64,000 nt of DNA from Kocuria carniphila (GTDB lineage Bacteria; Actinomycetota; Actinomycetes; Actinomycetales; Micrococcaceae). Below, in pieces: positions 24,380 to 34,001 of the stretch. The first letter of the stretch is position 1. Every line of letters starts with the position of its first letter. The stretch spans positions 1 through 64,000 of the forward strand of contig NZ_NOIT01000006.1 in assembly GCF_004136555.1 (NCBI RefSeq). The letters are read 5' to 3'. A program made the position numbers and the translations under genes. The notes beneath the pieces were generated by a model. It made no database searches. It was given only the letters and a program-made list of their open reading frames with translations, and was not told the origin of the DNA.

Positions 24380-25627
24380 GTGCTCAACCGCAGGACCCGG
24401 GTCGAGAACCGTCCCGCCACTCGCGGCATCATCACGGCACTGGGGCCGGCATTCGTGGCGGCCATCGCCTATGTGGACCCGGGCAATGTGGCAGCCAATG
24501 TGAGCGCTGGGGCGAGTTTCGGCTATCTGCTCGTGTGGGTCCTCGTGATTGCCAACGTGATGGCCATGGTCATCCAGTACCTCTCGGCCAAGCTGGGCAT
24601 CGTCACGGGCAAGTCCCTTCCCGAGGTGGTGGGGGAGTCGCTACCCCGTAGGGCGCGTATCGCCTATTGGGTGCAGGCCGAATTGATGGCCGTGGCCACT
24701 GACGTGGCCGAGGTGATTGGTGGCGCCCTCGCACTGTGGCTGCTGTTCGGCGTTCCGCTGCCCCTGGGTGGCGTGATCGTGGCCGTGATCTCGATGGCTG
24801 TGCTGTCCGTTCAGAACCGGCGGGGCCAGCGGATCTTCGAAACCGTCATCCTGTCCATGCTGGGCATTATCACCGCGGGTTTCCTGGCGGGGCTGGTCGT
24901 AGCACCGCCCGAGCCCGCCGGTGTGCTGGGCGGTGTGGTGCCGCGCTTGCAGGGTTCGCAGTCTCTGGTGCTGGCGGCGAGCATGTTGGGTGCCACGGTC
25001 ATGCCGCACGCGATCTACCTGCACTCCGCGCTGTCCCGTGACCGGCACGGTGGTGCACATGGGGTTCGGCACACCCAGTACCTGTTGCGGGCCACGCGAG
25101 TCGACGTGGTGATCGCACTGATCGTCGCCGGGTCCGTCAACATGGGCATGTTGTTGTTGGCGGCGCGCAACCTCTACGGCGTGGACGGTACCGACACTAT
25201 CGAAGGCGCGCACGCGGCCATTGCGGAGGCGCTCGGTCCGGCGGTGGGCATCGTCTTCGCCATTGGTCTGTTGGCCTCAGGATTGGCCTCCACCGCGGTG
25301 GGTTCCTACGCCGGGGACGTGGTGACGGCGGGGTTGTTGCATCGTCGGATCCCGCTGTTCGCGCGCCGGGTGTTCACCATGATTCCCGCCGTAGTACTGC
25401 TCGCGGTCGGAGTCGAGCCCACGGCGGCGCTCGTGGGGAGCCAAGTGGTGCTGAGCTTCGGCATCGCCTTTGCCTTGATTCCGCTCGTGTGGTTCACCGG
25501 GCGACGCCGCCTGCTCGGGCAATTCACGAACGGTCCGTTGCTCTCGGGGTTCGGTTGGGCCAGCTCCGGGATCGTGGTCGCGCTCAATGTTGTCTTATTG
25601 GGACTTATGGCAATCGGTGCAGCCTAG
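24380..25627 (+). CDS. mntH: Nramp-family Mn2+/divalent metal transporter
   Basis: 415 residues, GTG start after AGGAGG. It is strongly hydrophobic with about 11 helices. The Nramp metal-binding motifs are present: DPGN in helix 1 (AYVDPGNVAAN) and MPH in helix 6 (ATVMPHAIYLHSAL). It couples proton flow to Mn2+ (or Fe2+) import across the cytoplasmic membrane. The palindrome at 24333-24356 is probably its operator. It is divergent from the ABC exporter pair and is followed by the fructose operon. Confidence 0.93.
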   Translation: MLNRRTRVENRPATRGIITALGPAFVAAIAYVDPGNVAANVSAGASFGYLLVWVLVIANVMAMVIQYLSAKLGIVTGKSLPEVVGESLPRRARIAYWVQAELMAVATDVAEVIGGALALWLLFGVPLPLGGVIVAVISMAVLSVQNRRGQRIFETVILSMLGIITAGFLAGLVVAPPEPAGVLGGVVPRLQGSQSLVLAASMLGATVMPHAIYLHSALSRDRHGGAHGVRHTQYLLRATRVDVVIALIVAGSVNMGMLLLAARNLYGVDGTDTIEGAHAAIAEALGPAVGIVFAIGLLASGLASTAVGSYAGDVVTAGLLHRRIPLFARRVFTMIPAVVLLAVGVEPTAALVGSQVVLSFGIAFALIPLVWFTGRRRLLGQFTNGPLLSGFGWASSGIVVALNVVLLGLMAIGAA

Positions 25628-25634
25628 GGGCTAG

Positions 25635-25674
25635 TAAAACCACACAAACACACATAAACTCACATCACAGTGAG
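25635..25674. promoter_or_regulatory. Repeat-rich control region upstream of the fructose operon
   Basis: The stretch AAACCACACAAACACACAT continues with repeated ACACA/AACTCACA units and ends in the inverted repeat CTCAC-ATCACA-GTGAG (25659-25674). DeoR-type regulators often bind such repeats, so this is a candidate autoregulatory FruR site. Confidence 0.35.
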
Positions 25675-25711
25675 GGGAACCACTGTCGCAGCCCCCAACC
25701 GTGAGGTGCAT

Positions 25712-26503
25712 ATGTTCGCTGAGGAACGTCAAGAAGAAATCGCCCGACTCGTGGCCCAGTCCCGCCGTGTCAACGGTGCAGAGTTGGCCAAGCGGTTCTC
25801 CGTGACCATGGAAACCGTGCGCCGCGATTTGGCGGTGCTCGAAAAATCCGGGAAGCTGCGACGCGTTCACGGCGGCGCGGTGTCAGCCGATCAATCCACC
25901 AGCGGGGAACAGGGGATTGACTCGCGGCAGCGCATCAACGCCGACGAGAAGCGGCGGATCGCCGCGGCCGCGCTCGACGTCCTGGTCGATTCGGGTGCGG
26001 GCGCGGTGGTCCTGGATGCCGGTTCCACGGTGGAGATGCTGGCCGACCTGTTGCTGCATCGTGACAACGGCTTGCAGGACGGTCAGGAACGGCTGATCAT
26101 CACTCACGCATTGCACATTGCCGCCAAGCTCGCGGATACGGACGGCATCGGCCTGGAGTTGGTGGGTGGTCGAATTCGAAAGCTCACCTGGGCCGCTACC
26201 GGTGCTCGGGCCAGCCAACATTACGAGCAGCTCCGCCCGGATATCGCGTTCGTGGGCTGCAACGGCATCCACGCGCAGTTCGGACTCTCCACCCCGGATC
26301 CCATTGAGGCCGTGGTGAAAACCGCGATCGTCCGAGGCGCTCGCCGAGTGGTGGCCATGTGCGACCACAGCAAGCAGGACCGGGAAACCCTCATGAAGTT
26401 CTGTTCCCTGCCCGAAATCGACACTCTCATCACCGATCGGGCACCGGGGGCAGAGCTCTCCCGTGCCCTCGAAGAAGCCAATGTGGAGGTGATTGTCGCG
26501 TGA
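25712..26503 (+). CDS. fruR: DeoR-family regulator of the fructose operon
   Basis: 263 residues from ATG 25712 behind GTGAGGTG. The N-terminal DeoR helix-turn-helix (ERQEEIARLVAQSRRVNGAELAKRFSVTMETVRRDL) is followed by the ligand-binding DeoR C domain (VVLDAGSTVEMLA; ITHALHIAAKLA; FVGCNGIHAQFGLSTPD; MCDHSK), a ribose-isomerase-like sugar-phosphate sensor. It overlaps fruK by 4 bases. By family it should repress the fructose PTS operon and respond to fructose-1-phosphate or a related ester. Confidence 0.88.
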   Translation: MFAEERQEEIARLVAQSRRVNGAELAKRFSVTMETVRRDLAVLEKSGKLRRVHGGAVSADQSTSGEQGIDSRQRINADEKRRIAAAALDVLVDSGAGAVVLDAGSTVEMLADLLLHRDNGLQDGQERLIITHALHIAAKLADTDGIGLELVGGRIRKLTWAATGARASQHYEQLRPDIAFVGCNGIHAQFGLSTPDPIEAVVKTAIVRGARRVVAMCDHSKQDRETLMKFCSLPEIDTLITDRAPGAELSRALEEANVEVIVA

Positions 26504-27456
26504 TCGTCACCGTGACACTCAATCCGTCCGTCGACCGCACCGTGGAACTCGCCGCACCCTTGCAGCGTGGCCAGGTGCAACGCGCCGAACGAACCAGACA
26601 GGACCCCGGTGGCAAGGGGGTGAACATCTCCCGCGCGCTGCAACTCAGCGGCGAGCCCACCTTGGCCGTGGTCCCGGGGGACAATAACGACCCCTTATTA
26701 CAAGGGCTCGAAGAGGCAGGCGTGCGGTACGAATCCGTCTCCGTGGGCGCACCGCTGCGTTCCAACATCACCGTGACGGAACCGGGCGGCACCACGACCA
26801 AGATCAATGAACCCGGTCCCGAACTGGACTCCGACACCGTGGAACGGATCATCGACCAGCTCATCGCGCGCGGAGCGGGCGCCCAGTGGCTCGTCCTTGC
26901 CGGTTCGGTCCCTCCCGGGCCCGCCCCCAATATCTACGCACACATCATCAACCGCGTTCGGGCGGCACTGGGAAGCGCGGCACCGCGCATTGCCGTGGAC
27001 ACGTCCGGCCGGCCCCTGGCCGAGTCGGTGTCCGAAACGGTGGATTCACAGCCGGACATCATCAAACCCAACGGGGAGGAACTCGCCGAATTACTGGACC
27101 GCACGGACGGCGAAACCCTCGAAGCGGACCCGGCCGCGGCGGCGTCGGCGGCTCGTGCCCTGATCGAGCGTGGAGTGGGCGCAGTGCTGTGCACCCTCGG
27201 CGGGCATGGCGCGGTCTTGGTGACCCGGGACGGTGCGTGGCACGCCGTGCACGAACCCGTGACCGTGAATTCCACCGTGGGCGCCGGCGACAGCGCCCTG
27301 ACGGGGTACCTGATCGCCGACGTCCGAGGCGAATCGCCGGAGGACTGCCTGCGCCAGGCCGTGGCCCACGGATCCGCCGCGGCAGCTTTGCCCGGAACCC
27401 AAATGCCCTCGATCGACAACACCACACCGCAAGCCGTGACCGTAACGGCCTTGTAG
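26500..27456 (+). CDS. fruK: 1-phosphofructokinase
   Basis: 318 residues from GTG 26500, overlapping fruR by 4 bases. PfkB/ribokinase family: N-terminal VTLNPSVDRTVEL, GGKGVNISRAL substrate motif, and C-terminal GAGDSALTGYL with the catalytic aspartate. It phosphorylates fructose-1-phosphate, the product of the PTS permease encoded next, to fructose-1,6-bisphosphate in the cytoplasm. Its place between fruR and the EIIABC gene fixes the assignment as fruK rather than pfkB. Confidence 0.93.
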   Translation: MIVTVTLNPSVDRTVELAAPLQRGQVQRAERTRQDPGGKGVNISRALQLSGEPTLAVVPGDNNDPLLQGLEEAGVRYESVSVGAPLRSNITVTEPGGTTTKINEPGPELDSDTVERIIDQLIARGAGAQWLVLAGSVPPGPAPNIYAHIINRVRAALGSAAPRIAVDTSGRPLAESVSETVDSQPDIIKPNGEELAELLDRTDGETLEADPAAAASAARALIERGVGAVLCTLGGHGAVLVTRDGAWHAVHEPVTVNSTVGAGDSALTGYLIADVRGESPEDCLRQAVAHGSAAAALPGTQMPSIDNTTPQAVTVTAL

Positions 27457-27515
27457 CTGGCCCTCGGGCCGGGCCGGCCCACCTACGCACCACGCGTACA
27501 CCACAAGGAGCACCC

Positions 27516-29720
27516 ATGTCGGATCTCATCAACCCCAGATTGGTCCTGTTGGACCAGGACCTGGGCAACACCACGGAAGAAGTGATTCGCGAACTCGCGA
27601 GCACCGTTCATCGCGAAGGCCGAGCGGAGAACGCGGACGCACTGGCCGCAGACGCACTGGCCCGCGAAGCCAAGAACGCCACCGGTATCCCGGGTGGTAT
27701 CGGCATCCCGCACTGCCGTTCCGAGGCCGTTACGGAAGCCACGCTGGTCATGGCGCGGCTGCACCCGCCGGTCGATTTCGGCGCCAAGGACGGCCCCGCG
27801 GACATCCTCTTCTTCATTGCAGCACCGGCCGGCGCTGACCAGGCCCACCTCAAGCTGCTGTCCAAGCTCGCGCGCTCGCTCATGAAAAAGCCCTTTGTGG
27901 CCTCGCTGCGCGAAGCCGAGACGCCCGAGCGCGTTGTCGAGCTCGTGGATGATGCTCTTGGCCTGGGAACACCCGCCGACGCCAATCCGACCGGTGGCGT
28001 TGCGGCGGCACCCGCCGCGACCCCGAGTGATACCACCACCGACGGCGCTTCGGCGCCTGCCGCGGACGGCGCCCAGAACGGCGCCGGTAACGTGACGAGC
28101 GCTGGTTCCGGACTCGCTTCCGGGGCCGTGGCTGGTTCCACGGCGGCTGCGGCTGCGGTGGCCGGCCCGAATACCGTTGCCGCGGCGGACGGTGCACCGG
28201 GTGCGGCCGCTTCCGGCGCTCGTCGGTTGGTGGCCGTGACCGCGTGCCCCACGGGTATCGCTCACACGTACATGGCGGCTGATTCGCTCAAGAACACCGC
28301 GGATGAAATGGGCGTCGACCTCCAGGTCGAAACCCAGGGTTCAGCGGGCGCCACCCGCCTGGATCCGTCGGTGATCCGCAATGCGGAAGCCGTCATTTTC
28401 GCCACGGACGTGGACGTTCGTGAACGCTCCCGGTTCGCAGGATTGCCCTATATCGCTTCCGCTGTGAAGCGTGGCATCGACGAACCCCGCGAAATGATTG
28501 ATGAGGCTCTGGCCGCCGCCGACAACCCGGACGCCAAGCGAGTCAGCGGTGACCCGGCAGATGCGAGCCAGACCTCCGACGCCGCAGAAGGCTGGGGAAC
28601 CCGCATCCGCAAGGCCGTGATGACCGGTGTCAGTTACATGATCCCGTTCGTGGCGGCGGGCGGTCTGCTCATGGCCATTGCCTTCATGATCGGCGACGCG
28701 CAGGCAGTTCCCGTGACTGCGGACGAGATCCTGACGACCGCAAGTCTGGGAAACCTGGGTGACGTGAGCTTGGGTGCCTACATTGCGGCTGTACTGTTCA
28801 AGATCGGCAGTCTCTCAATGAGTTTGCTGGTCCCGGCGCTCGCGGCGTACATCGCCTACGGCCTGGCCGATCGACCCGGTATCGCACCGGGCTTCACGGT
28901 GGGTCTGGTAGCCAATTTCATGGGCGCGGGCTTCCTCGGAGGCATTGTGGGTGGTTTGCTCGCCGGTCTGTGCGCTTACTGGCTCACGCTCCCGCGGTTG
29001 CCCCGTTGGCTCGGATCACTCATGCCCGTGGTGATCATTCCGCTGTTGGCCACGCTGTTCGCCGGCGGTCTGATGTTCTTCCTGATCGGCGGCCCCATTG
29101 CCCTGTTCATGGAATGGCTGACCGGCCTGTTGACCGGCATGAGCGGTGCTTCCGCCATGGCTCTGGGAGCCGTGCTCGGACTGATGATGTGCGCTGACCT
29201 GGGTGGCCCCATCAACAAGGTCGCGTACTCGTTCGCGGCTGCAGGCCTGGGTGCTGCGACTGTGGCGAATACCGCCCCGCAGGAAATCATGGCGGCCGTG
29301 ATTGCGGCGGGCATGGTTCCTCCGCTGGGTATGGCCCTGGCCTCCACGGTTCTGGGCCGCAAGTACTTCACGGCGCAGGAGCGTGAGAACGGAAAGGCTT
29401 CGTGGCTGCTCGGCGCATCGTTCATCTCCGAGGGCGCCATTCCCTTCGCCGCGGCGGACCCGCTGCGCGTACTGCCCGCCTCGATGCTCGGCGGTGTGGT
29501 GACCGGTGCCATGAGCATGGCCTTCGGTGTCACCTCGGTGGCGCCGCACGGAGGGATCTGGGTCATCCCCACCATTGGCGGGCCCATCTGGTTCATCCTG
29601 TCCATCCTGGTCGGCACCGTGATCACCGCCGTGACCGTGGTCGCTCTCAAGCACATCGGCAATGCGCAGAAGCGCGTGGCCGAGGCGACCGTTGCCGAAC
29701 CAGCTCCCGTCAACGCCTAA
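27516..29720 (+). CDS. fruA: Fructose PTS permease, EIIA-EIIB-EIIC fusion
   Basis: 734 residues from ATG 27516 behind AAGGAG; the much longer open frame overlaps fruK. Domains in order: EIIA (1-150) with phospho-histidine His66 in GIPHCRSEA; an Ala/Gly/Thr-rich linker (about 150-235); EIIB (236-335) with phospho-cysteine Cys244 in TACPTGIAHTYMAA; and EIIC (about 365-720), hydrophobic with MTGVSYMIPFVAAGGLLMAIAF. It takes up fructose and phosphorylates it to fructose-1-phosphate. It receives phosphate from PtsI/HPr encoded directly after, and FruK uses its product. Confidence 0.95.
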   Translation: MSDLINPRLVLLDQDLGNTTEEVIRELASTVHREGRAENADALAADALAREAKNATGIPGGIGIPHCRSEAVTEATLVMARLHPPVDFGAKDGPADILFFIAAPAGADQAHLKLLSKLARSLMKKPFVASLREAETPERVVELVDDALGLGTPADANPTGGVAAAPAATPSDTTTDGASAPAADGAQNGAGNVTSAGSGLASGAVAGSTAAAAAVAGPNTVAAADGAPGAAASGARRLVAVTACPTGIAHTYMAADSLKNTADEMGVDLQVETQGSAGATRLDPSVIRNAEAVIFATDVDVRERSRFAGLPYIASAVKRGIDEPREMIDEALAAADNPDAKRVSGDPADASQTSDAAEGWGTRIRKAVMTGVSYMIPFVAAGGLLMAIAFMIGDAQAVPVTADEILTTASLGNLGDVSLGAYIAAVLFKIGSLSMSLLVPALAAYIAYGLADRPGIAPGFTVGLVANFMGAGFLGGIVGGLLAGLCAYWLTLPRLPRWLGSLMPVVIIPLLATLFAGGLMFFLIGGPIALFMEWLTGLLTGMSGASAMALGAVLGLMMCADLGGPINKVAYSFAAAGLGAATVANTAPQEIMAAVIAAGMVPPLGMALASTVLGRKYFTAQERENGKASWLLGASFISEGAIPFAAADPLRVLPASMLGGVVTGAMSMAFGVTSVAPHGGIWVIPTIGGPIWFILSILVGTVITAVTVVALKHIGNAQKRVAEATVAEPAPVNA

Positions 29721-29733
29721 GGGTGTGAACGAC

Positions 29734-31464
29734 ATGGAACATACACAGTCAGAAATCAACGCCGTTCAGTTGCGCTACACGGGTGTGGGTGTGAGCCCCG
29801 GCCGGGTGATCGCTCCGCTGATTCCCATGGCACCTCCCGTCGCGGCGCCCCCGGAAGGCGACCCGCTCGTGGAGGAGATCGACGGCGCCGTCGAACGTCT
29901 GAATGACGCTGCCACAGCGGTGAAGGCCGAGCTGAAGGAGCGTGCCGAGCGCGCTCGCTCCGAGGCCGCCGCCGAGGTGCTCAAAGCCACCTCACTCATG
30001 GCGGGCGACAAGGCCTTGATCAAGAACGCGGTCAAGCTGGTGCGCAACCAGTCCCTGAGCCCGGAACGCGCACTGTGGGACGCCGCCACCGGATATGCCG
30101 ACCAGATGCGCACCATGGGCGGTTACATGGCCGAACGCGCCGCGGACATTGAGGACGTCCGGGCCCGCATCGTGGCCGAGCTGCGCGGCATGCCCGCTCC
30201 GGGGGTTCCCCAGCGTGTCGAACCATTCGTGCTGGCGGCGGAGGACCTCGCTCCCGCGGACACCGCGGTGCTCGACCCGGACACCGTGGTCGCCCTGGTC
30301 ACGTCCTCCGGCGGGCCGCAATCGCACACCGCGATCCTGGCCCGGAACCTCGGATTGCCCGCCGTGGTTGCCGCAAACGGTGTGACCGACATCGAGTCTG
30401 GAACCTCAGTGTTCGTGGACGGCTCTGCAGGATCTGTGGTGACCCACCCCGGTGCCGAGCACGAGCAAGCGGTCGCCGCGTGGCATGAAGCCTCGGAGCA
30501 GCTGGCGAATTTCGACGGTCGCGGCGCGCTCGCTGACGGCACCGAGGTCGCATTGCTCGCCAACGTGGGCACCGCCGACGACGCTCAGGCGGCGGCCGCG
30601 GCCGGCGCGCAGGGCGTGGGGTTGCTGCGTACGGAATTCTGCTTCCTGGGGCGGGACACCGAACCCACGGTCGAGGAGCAGACCGAGGCCTACATCGAGA
30701 TCTTCAAAGCCTTCGGTTCCGACAAGATCGTGGTGCGTACATTGGACGCCGGGGCGGACAAACCCCTACCGTTCCTCACGGACACCACCGAGCCGAACCC
30801 CGCGCTGGGTGTGCGTGGCTACCGTACGGACTGGACCACTCCGGGTGTGCTGGCGCGCCAGCTGCAAGCGATAGCCGCCGCCGCGGATCAGACCGAGGCA
30901 AACGTGTGGGTTATGGCACCCATGATCTCCACAGCGGGAGAGGCCGAACACTTTGCCGGTCTCGTCCATGCTGCGGGGCTGAAGGTGTCCGGAGTCATGG
31001 TCGAGACCCCGGCCGCTGCGATCACCGCGGAACAAATCCTGGACCGCGTGGACTTCGTGTCCCTGGGCACCAACGACCTGACCCAGTACACGATGGCCGC
31101 CGACCGCATGCTCGGTTCCCTGGCCGAACTCAACTCGCCCTGGCAGCCGGCCGTGCTGCGCATGATCGAGCGTACGGCGGCGGGTGCGCACGCGGCGTCG
31201 TCGACCTCGGGAATGCACAAGAACGTGGGCGTGTGCGGTGAGGCCGCCGCGGACCCTGCTCTGGCAGTGGTGCTGGTGGGGCTGGGTGTGGACACCCTGT
31301 CCATGAGCCCGCGCTCGCTGGCGGCCGTGGCTGCAGTGCTGTCCCGGGTCGATCCGGAACAGGCTCGTACCGTGGCGCAGACCGCGTTGGACTCCACGAG
31401 CGCCCAGGAGGCCCGCGATACGGTCCGTGCTCAACTGCCCGTGCTGGAGGAGCTCGGACTCTGA
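29734..31464 (+). CDS. ptsI: PTS enzyme I (phosphoenolpyruvate-protein phosphotransferase)
   Basis: 576 residues from ATG 29734, 13 bases after fruA; a GTG at 29725 is a possible alternative. It has the N-terminal helical HPr-binding domain, the phospho-histidine site SSGGPQSHTAILARNLGLPAVV, and the C-terminal PEP-binding barrel with GVGLLRTEF, RTLDAGADKPLPF, GTNDLTQYTMAADR and GVCGEAAADP with the active cysteine. It moves phosphate from PEP to HPr. Location in the fructose operon suggests fructose induction, although the enzyme should serve all PTS sugars in the cell. Confidence 0.95.
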   Translation: MEHTQSEINAVQLRYTGVGVSPGRVIAPLIPMAPPVAAPPEGDPLVEEIDGAVERLNDAATAVKAELKERAERARSEAAAEVLKATSLMAGDKALIKNAVKLVRNQSLSPERALWDAATGYADQMRTMGGYMAERAADIEDVRARIVAELRGMPAPGVPQRVEPFVLAAEDLAPADTAVLDPDTVVALVTSSGGPQSHTAILARNLGLPAVVAANGVTDIESGTSVFVDGSAGSVVTHPGAEHEQAVAAWHEASEQLANFDGRGALADGTEVALLANVGTADDAQAAAAAGAQGVGLLRTEFCFLGRDTEPTVEEQTEAYIEIFKAFGSDKIVVRTLDAGADKPLPFLTDTTEPNPALGVRGYRTDWTTPGVLARQLQAIAAAADQTEANVWVMAPMISTAGEAEHFAGLVHAAGLKVSGVMVETPAAAITAEQILDRVDFVSLGTNDLTQYTMAADRMLGSLAELNSPWQPAVLRMIERTAAGAHAASSTSGMHKNVGVCGEAAADPALAVVLVGLGVDTLSMSPRSLAAVAAVLSRVDPEQARTVAQTALDSTSAQEARDTVRAQLPVLEELGL

Positions 31465-31572
31465 GCGAAACACTCGGTGCGCCTGGGGACAGACCCGGGT
31501 GGCACGGAACACAATGGAAGCACGTCTTGTCCGGGCCCCGAATCGGACAGGCGACAACACAGAGGAGTTGCA

Positions 31573-31854
31573 ATGGCAGAACGCACCGCAACCGTGGCCT
31601 CGCGAGTGGGGCTGCACGCACGACCAGCAGCGATCTTCGCGGAAGCCGCCGGTGAGTACGAAAACCTGGAGATCACCATCCGGTCCGACGGCGAAGGCGC
31701 CGAGGACGGGATGGATGCCGCGTCGGTACTGTCCCTGATGTCCCTGGGCGCGGCCCACGGAGACAAGGTGGTTTTGGCCGCAGACGGCGACGGCGCCGAC
31801 GAAGCCCTGGACCACCTGGTCTCCATCATCGAGACCGATCATGATGCGGAATAG
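31573..31854 (+). CDS. ptsH: PTS phosphocarrier HPr
   Basis: 93 residues from ATG 31573, preceded by AGAGGAG. Phospho-histidine in VGLHARPAAIF, and the conserved DAASVLSLMSLGA segment that carries the regulatory-serine region in other HPrs. It transfers phosphate from enzyme I to EIIA domains. It lies 108 bases after ptsI and completes the fruR-fruK-fruA-ptsI-ptsH locus. A hairpin at 31884-31924 probably ends the transcript. Confidence 0.95.
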   Translation: MAERTATVASRVGLHARPAAIFAEAAGEYENLEITIRSDGEGAEDGMDAASVLSLMSLGAAHGDKVVLAADGDGADEALDHLVSIIETDHDAE

Positions 31855-31883
31855 TGATTTCATTCATCTCACCGCCTGAAAAG

Positions 31884-31924
31884 TGACATATCGGACACCA
31901 CACTGCGTGGTGTCCGATATGTCA
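31884..31924. terminator. 18-bp perfect hairpin after ptsH
   Basis: TGACATATCGGACACCAC, loop ACTGC, then its exact complement. It is the longest perfect stem noted in the window. It lacks a U tract, so it may be a U-less actinobacterial terminator or an operator for the gene starting at 31976. Confidence 0.6.
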
Positions 31925-31975
31925 TACAGGGGGTCATGTCGCCCGCTGTCACCGTTTCGGGAGTACGGTGATGGC

Positions 31976-33886
31976 ATGGTGCGAATTCTCATTTTGGCTG
32001 CCCTGATCGTGGCGGCAATCGCTACGGTCACGGCCGCAATACTCGGTCCCTGGGGATGGTGGATCCCCGCTGTCATCTTCATCCTGCTGCTACTGCTCGG
32101 TATTCGAGACGCCGTGCAAACCCGGCACTCGATCCTCCGAAACTTCCCGGTGCTCGGACACGCGCGCTATTTCCTGGAGGAGATCCGCCCGGAGATTCAG
32201 CAGTACTTTATCGAGCGCAACTGGGACGGTAAGCCGTTCAGCCGCGATCAGCGTTCTTTGATCTACTCGCGTGCCAAGGGTTTCAAGGGTGACAAGGCCT
32301 TCGGTACCGAGCTCAACGTCAATCAGCCCGGCTACGAATACTTCATCCAGTCCATCGCACCCAAAGCGGTACCTGATCTGGGTCACGGTGTCCGATTGGG
32401 CGGCCCGGACTGCACGCAGCCCTATGACGCTTCGCTGCTCAATATTTCGGCCATGAGTTTCGGTTCACTGTCCAAGAACGCGGTACTGGCCATGAACAAG
32501 GGTGCGGCACAGGGCGGGTTCGCGCACGACACCGGTGAGGGTGGCCTGACCAAGTACCACCGTGCCTACAACGCAGATCTCATGTGGGAGTTCGGCTCGG
32601 GATATTTCGGAACCCGTGACAAGGACGGCCAGTTCGACCCCGAGAAGTTCCGGGAGAAATCCAACCTGGAACAGGTCAAGGCCATCACCGTGAAGCTGTC
32701 GCAGGGTGCCAAGCCCGGTCTGGGCGGTGTTCTCCCGGGAAACAAGGTCACTGAAGAGATCGCCGAGGCCCGCGGCGTACCGGCTGGCGAGACCTGTATT
32801 TCTCCGGCCAGCCACTCCGCATTCACCACGCCACGCGAACTGGTTCGCTTCATCGGCCAGTTGCGTGAACTCTCGAATGGTAAGCCCATTGGCTTCAAGC
32901 TGTGCATCGGCTCCCGCGTGGAAATCCTGGCCATCTGTAAGGCCATGATCGAGGAGAAGATCACCCCCGACTTCATCATCGTGGACGGTTCCGAGGGCGG
33001 CACCGGTGCGGCACCTCTGGAGTACCAGGACCATGTGGGTACCCCGCTGGTCGAGGGCATCATCCTGCTCCACAATGCACTGGTGGGCACCGGGCTGCGT
33101 GACCGCATCAAGATCGGTGCGGCCGGCAAGATCATCTCGGGTCACGACATCGTGCGCCACATCATTCAGGGCGCGGACTTCTGCATGAGCGCTCGCGCCA
33201 TGATGATGGCCGTTGGCTGTATCCAGGCTCAGAAGTGCCACACCAACACCTGCCCCGTGGGCGTGGCCACTCAGGATCCCAAGTTGTACCGTGCCCTGGA
33301 CGTCGATTCCAAGGGCGATCGTGTGGAGCGCTACCACCGCTTGACCGTTGAAGAGGCCGGACAGATCATCGCCACCATGGGTTGCGAGAGCCCGGAACAG
33401 ATGACGCGCCAGATGCTGCGCCGTCGCATTACCGCAACCGAGAGCGTTTCCTACGAGTCGCTCTACCGTTGGCTGGATCGCGGTGAACTGTTCGAAGGTG
33501 TAGAAGGCGGCTGGGGCGAGGACTGGGACTACGCCAGCGCTGACAGCTTCACCCCGGGTCACCCTGGCAAGTATGTGTACAACGATCGCACCGAGTTCAC
33601 TCACGAAGGGGAGACCACGGTGCGTCGCGAACCGGAACTGGCAACCGTGGCACAAGGATCCTCCGCAATGGGTTCGGACGTCACGCCTGAGCCTCGGCAT
33701 GGCACTGCCCCTCGATTGGCCGACCACGAATTGACCGGGACCGCCTCGAGACAGGACGATCGCCGGTCCAGCAATGTGGGAGATACCAAACGCGCCGAGG
33801 GCCAACCCGGTACCGAGCCCGGTGCCCAGCACACGACTACGAGTCCGGATGAGACCGACGGGCACGTGGACCCTGCCGACAAGTAA
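31976..33886 (+). CDS. FMN-binding glutamate-synthase-like protein, membrane anchored
   Basis: Start placed at ATG 31976, since the longer frame begins inside the hairpin; GTG 31979 is possible. 636 residues: two hydrophobic helices at the N-terminus (about 1-45), then a GltB-like FMN barrel (SAMSFGSLSKNAVLAMNKGA; GEGGLTKYH; SQGAKPGLGGVLPG; DGSEGGTGAAPLEY) and the iron-sulphur cysteine motif CIQAQKCHTNTCPVG. The last roughly 90 residues are polar and probably disordered. The family resembles the central and FMN domains of glutamate synthase without the glutaminase domain; its reaction is not established. Confidence 0.87.
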   Translation: MVRILILAALIVAAIATVTAAILGPWGWWIPAVIFILLLLLGIRDAVQTRHSILRNFPVLGHARYFLEEIRPEIQQYFIERNWDGKPFSRDQRSLIYSRAKGFKGDKAFGTELNVNQPGYEYFIQSIAPKAVPDLGHGVRLGGPDCTQPYDASLLNISAMSFGSLSKNAVLAMNKGAAQGGFAHDTGEGGLTKYHRAYNADLMWEFGSGYFGTRDKDGQFDPEKFREKSNLEQVKAITVKLSQGAKPGLGGVLPGNKVTEEIAEARGVPAGETCISPASHSAFTTPRELVRFIGQLRELSNGKPIGFKLCIGSRVEILAICKAMIEEKITPDFIIVDGSEGGTGAAPLEYQDHVGTPLVEGIILLHNALVGTGLRDRIKIGAAGKIISGHDIVRHIIQGADFCMSARAMMMAVGCIQAQKCHTNTCPVGVATQDPKLYRALDVDSKGDRVERYHRLTVEEAGQIIATMGCESPEQMTRQMLRRRITATESVSYESLYRWLDRGELFEGVEGGWGEDWDYASADSFTPGHPGKYVYNDRTEFTHEGETTVRREPELATVAQGSSAMGSDVTPEPRHGTAPRLADHELTGTASRQDDRRSSNVGDTKRAEGQPGTEPGAQHTTTSPDETDGHVDPADK

Positions 33887-33924
33887 GATCGGAAACTGAC
33901 CTAGAATGTGGGTCGGAGATTCCT

Positions 33925-33961
33925 CCTGAGGCGGCGTCGCGACCAGCGGCGTCGCCTCAGG
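33925..33961 (+). terminator. Hairpin between glutamate-synthase-like and FemX-like genes
   Basis: CCTGAGGCGGCGTCGC-GACCA-GCGGCGTCGCCTCAGG, a 16-bp stem with two G-T pairs on the plus strand and no U tract. It shares the GGCGTCG core with other hairpins in the window. Confidence 0.55.
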
Positions 33962-34001
33962 TCCACCGAGCTACCGGTACCGAACCAGGATTGAGAGAGC
34001 C

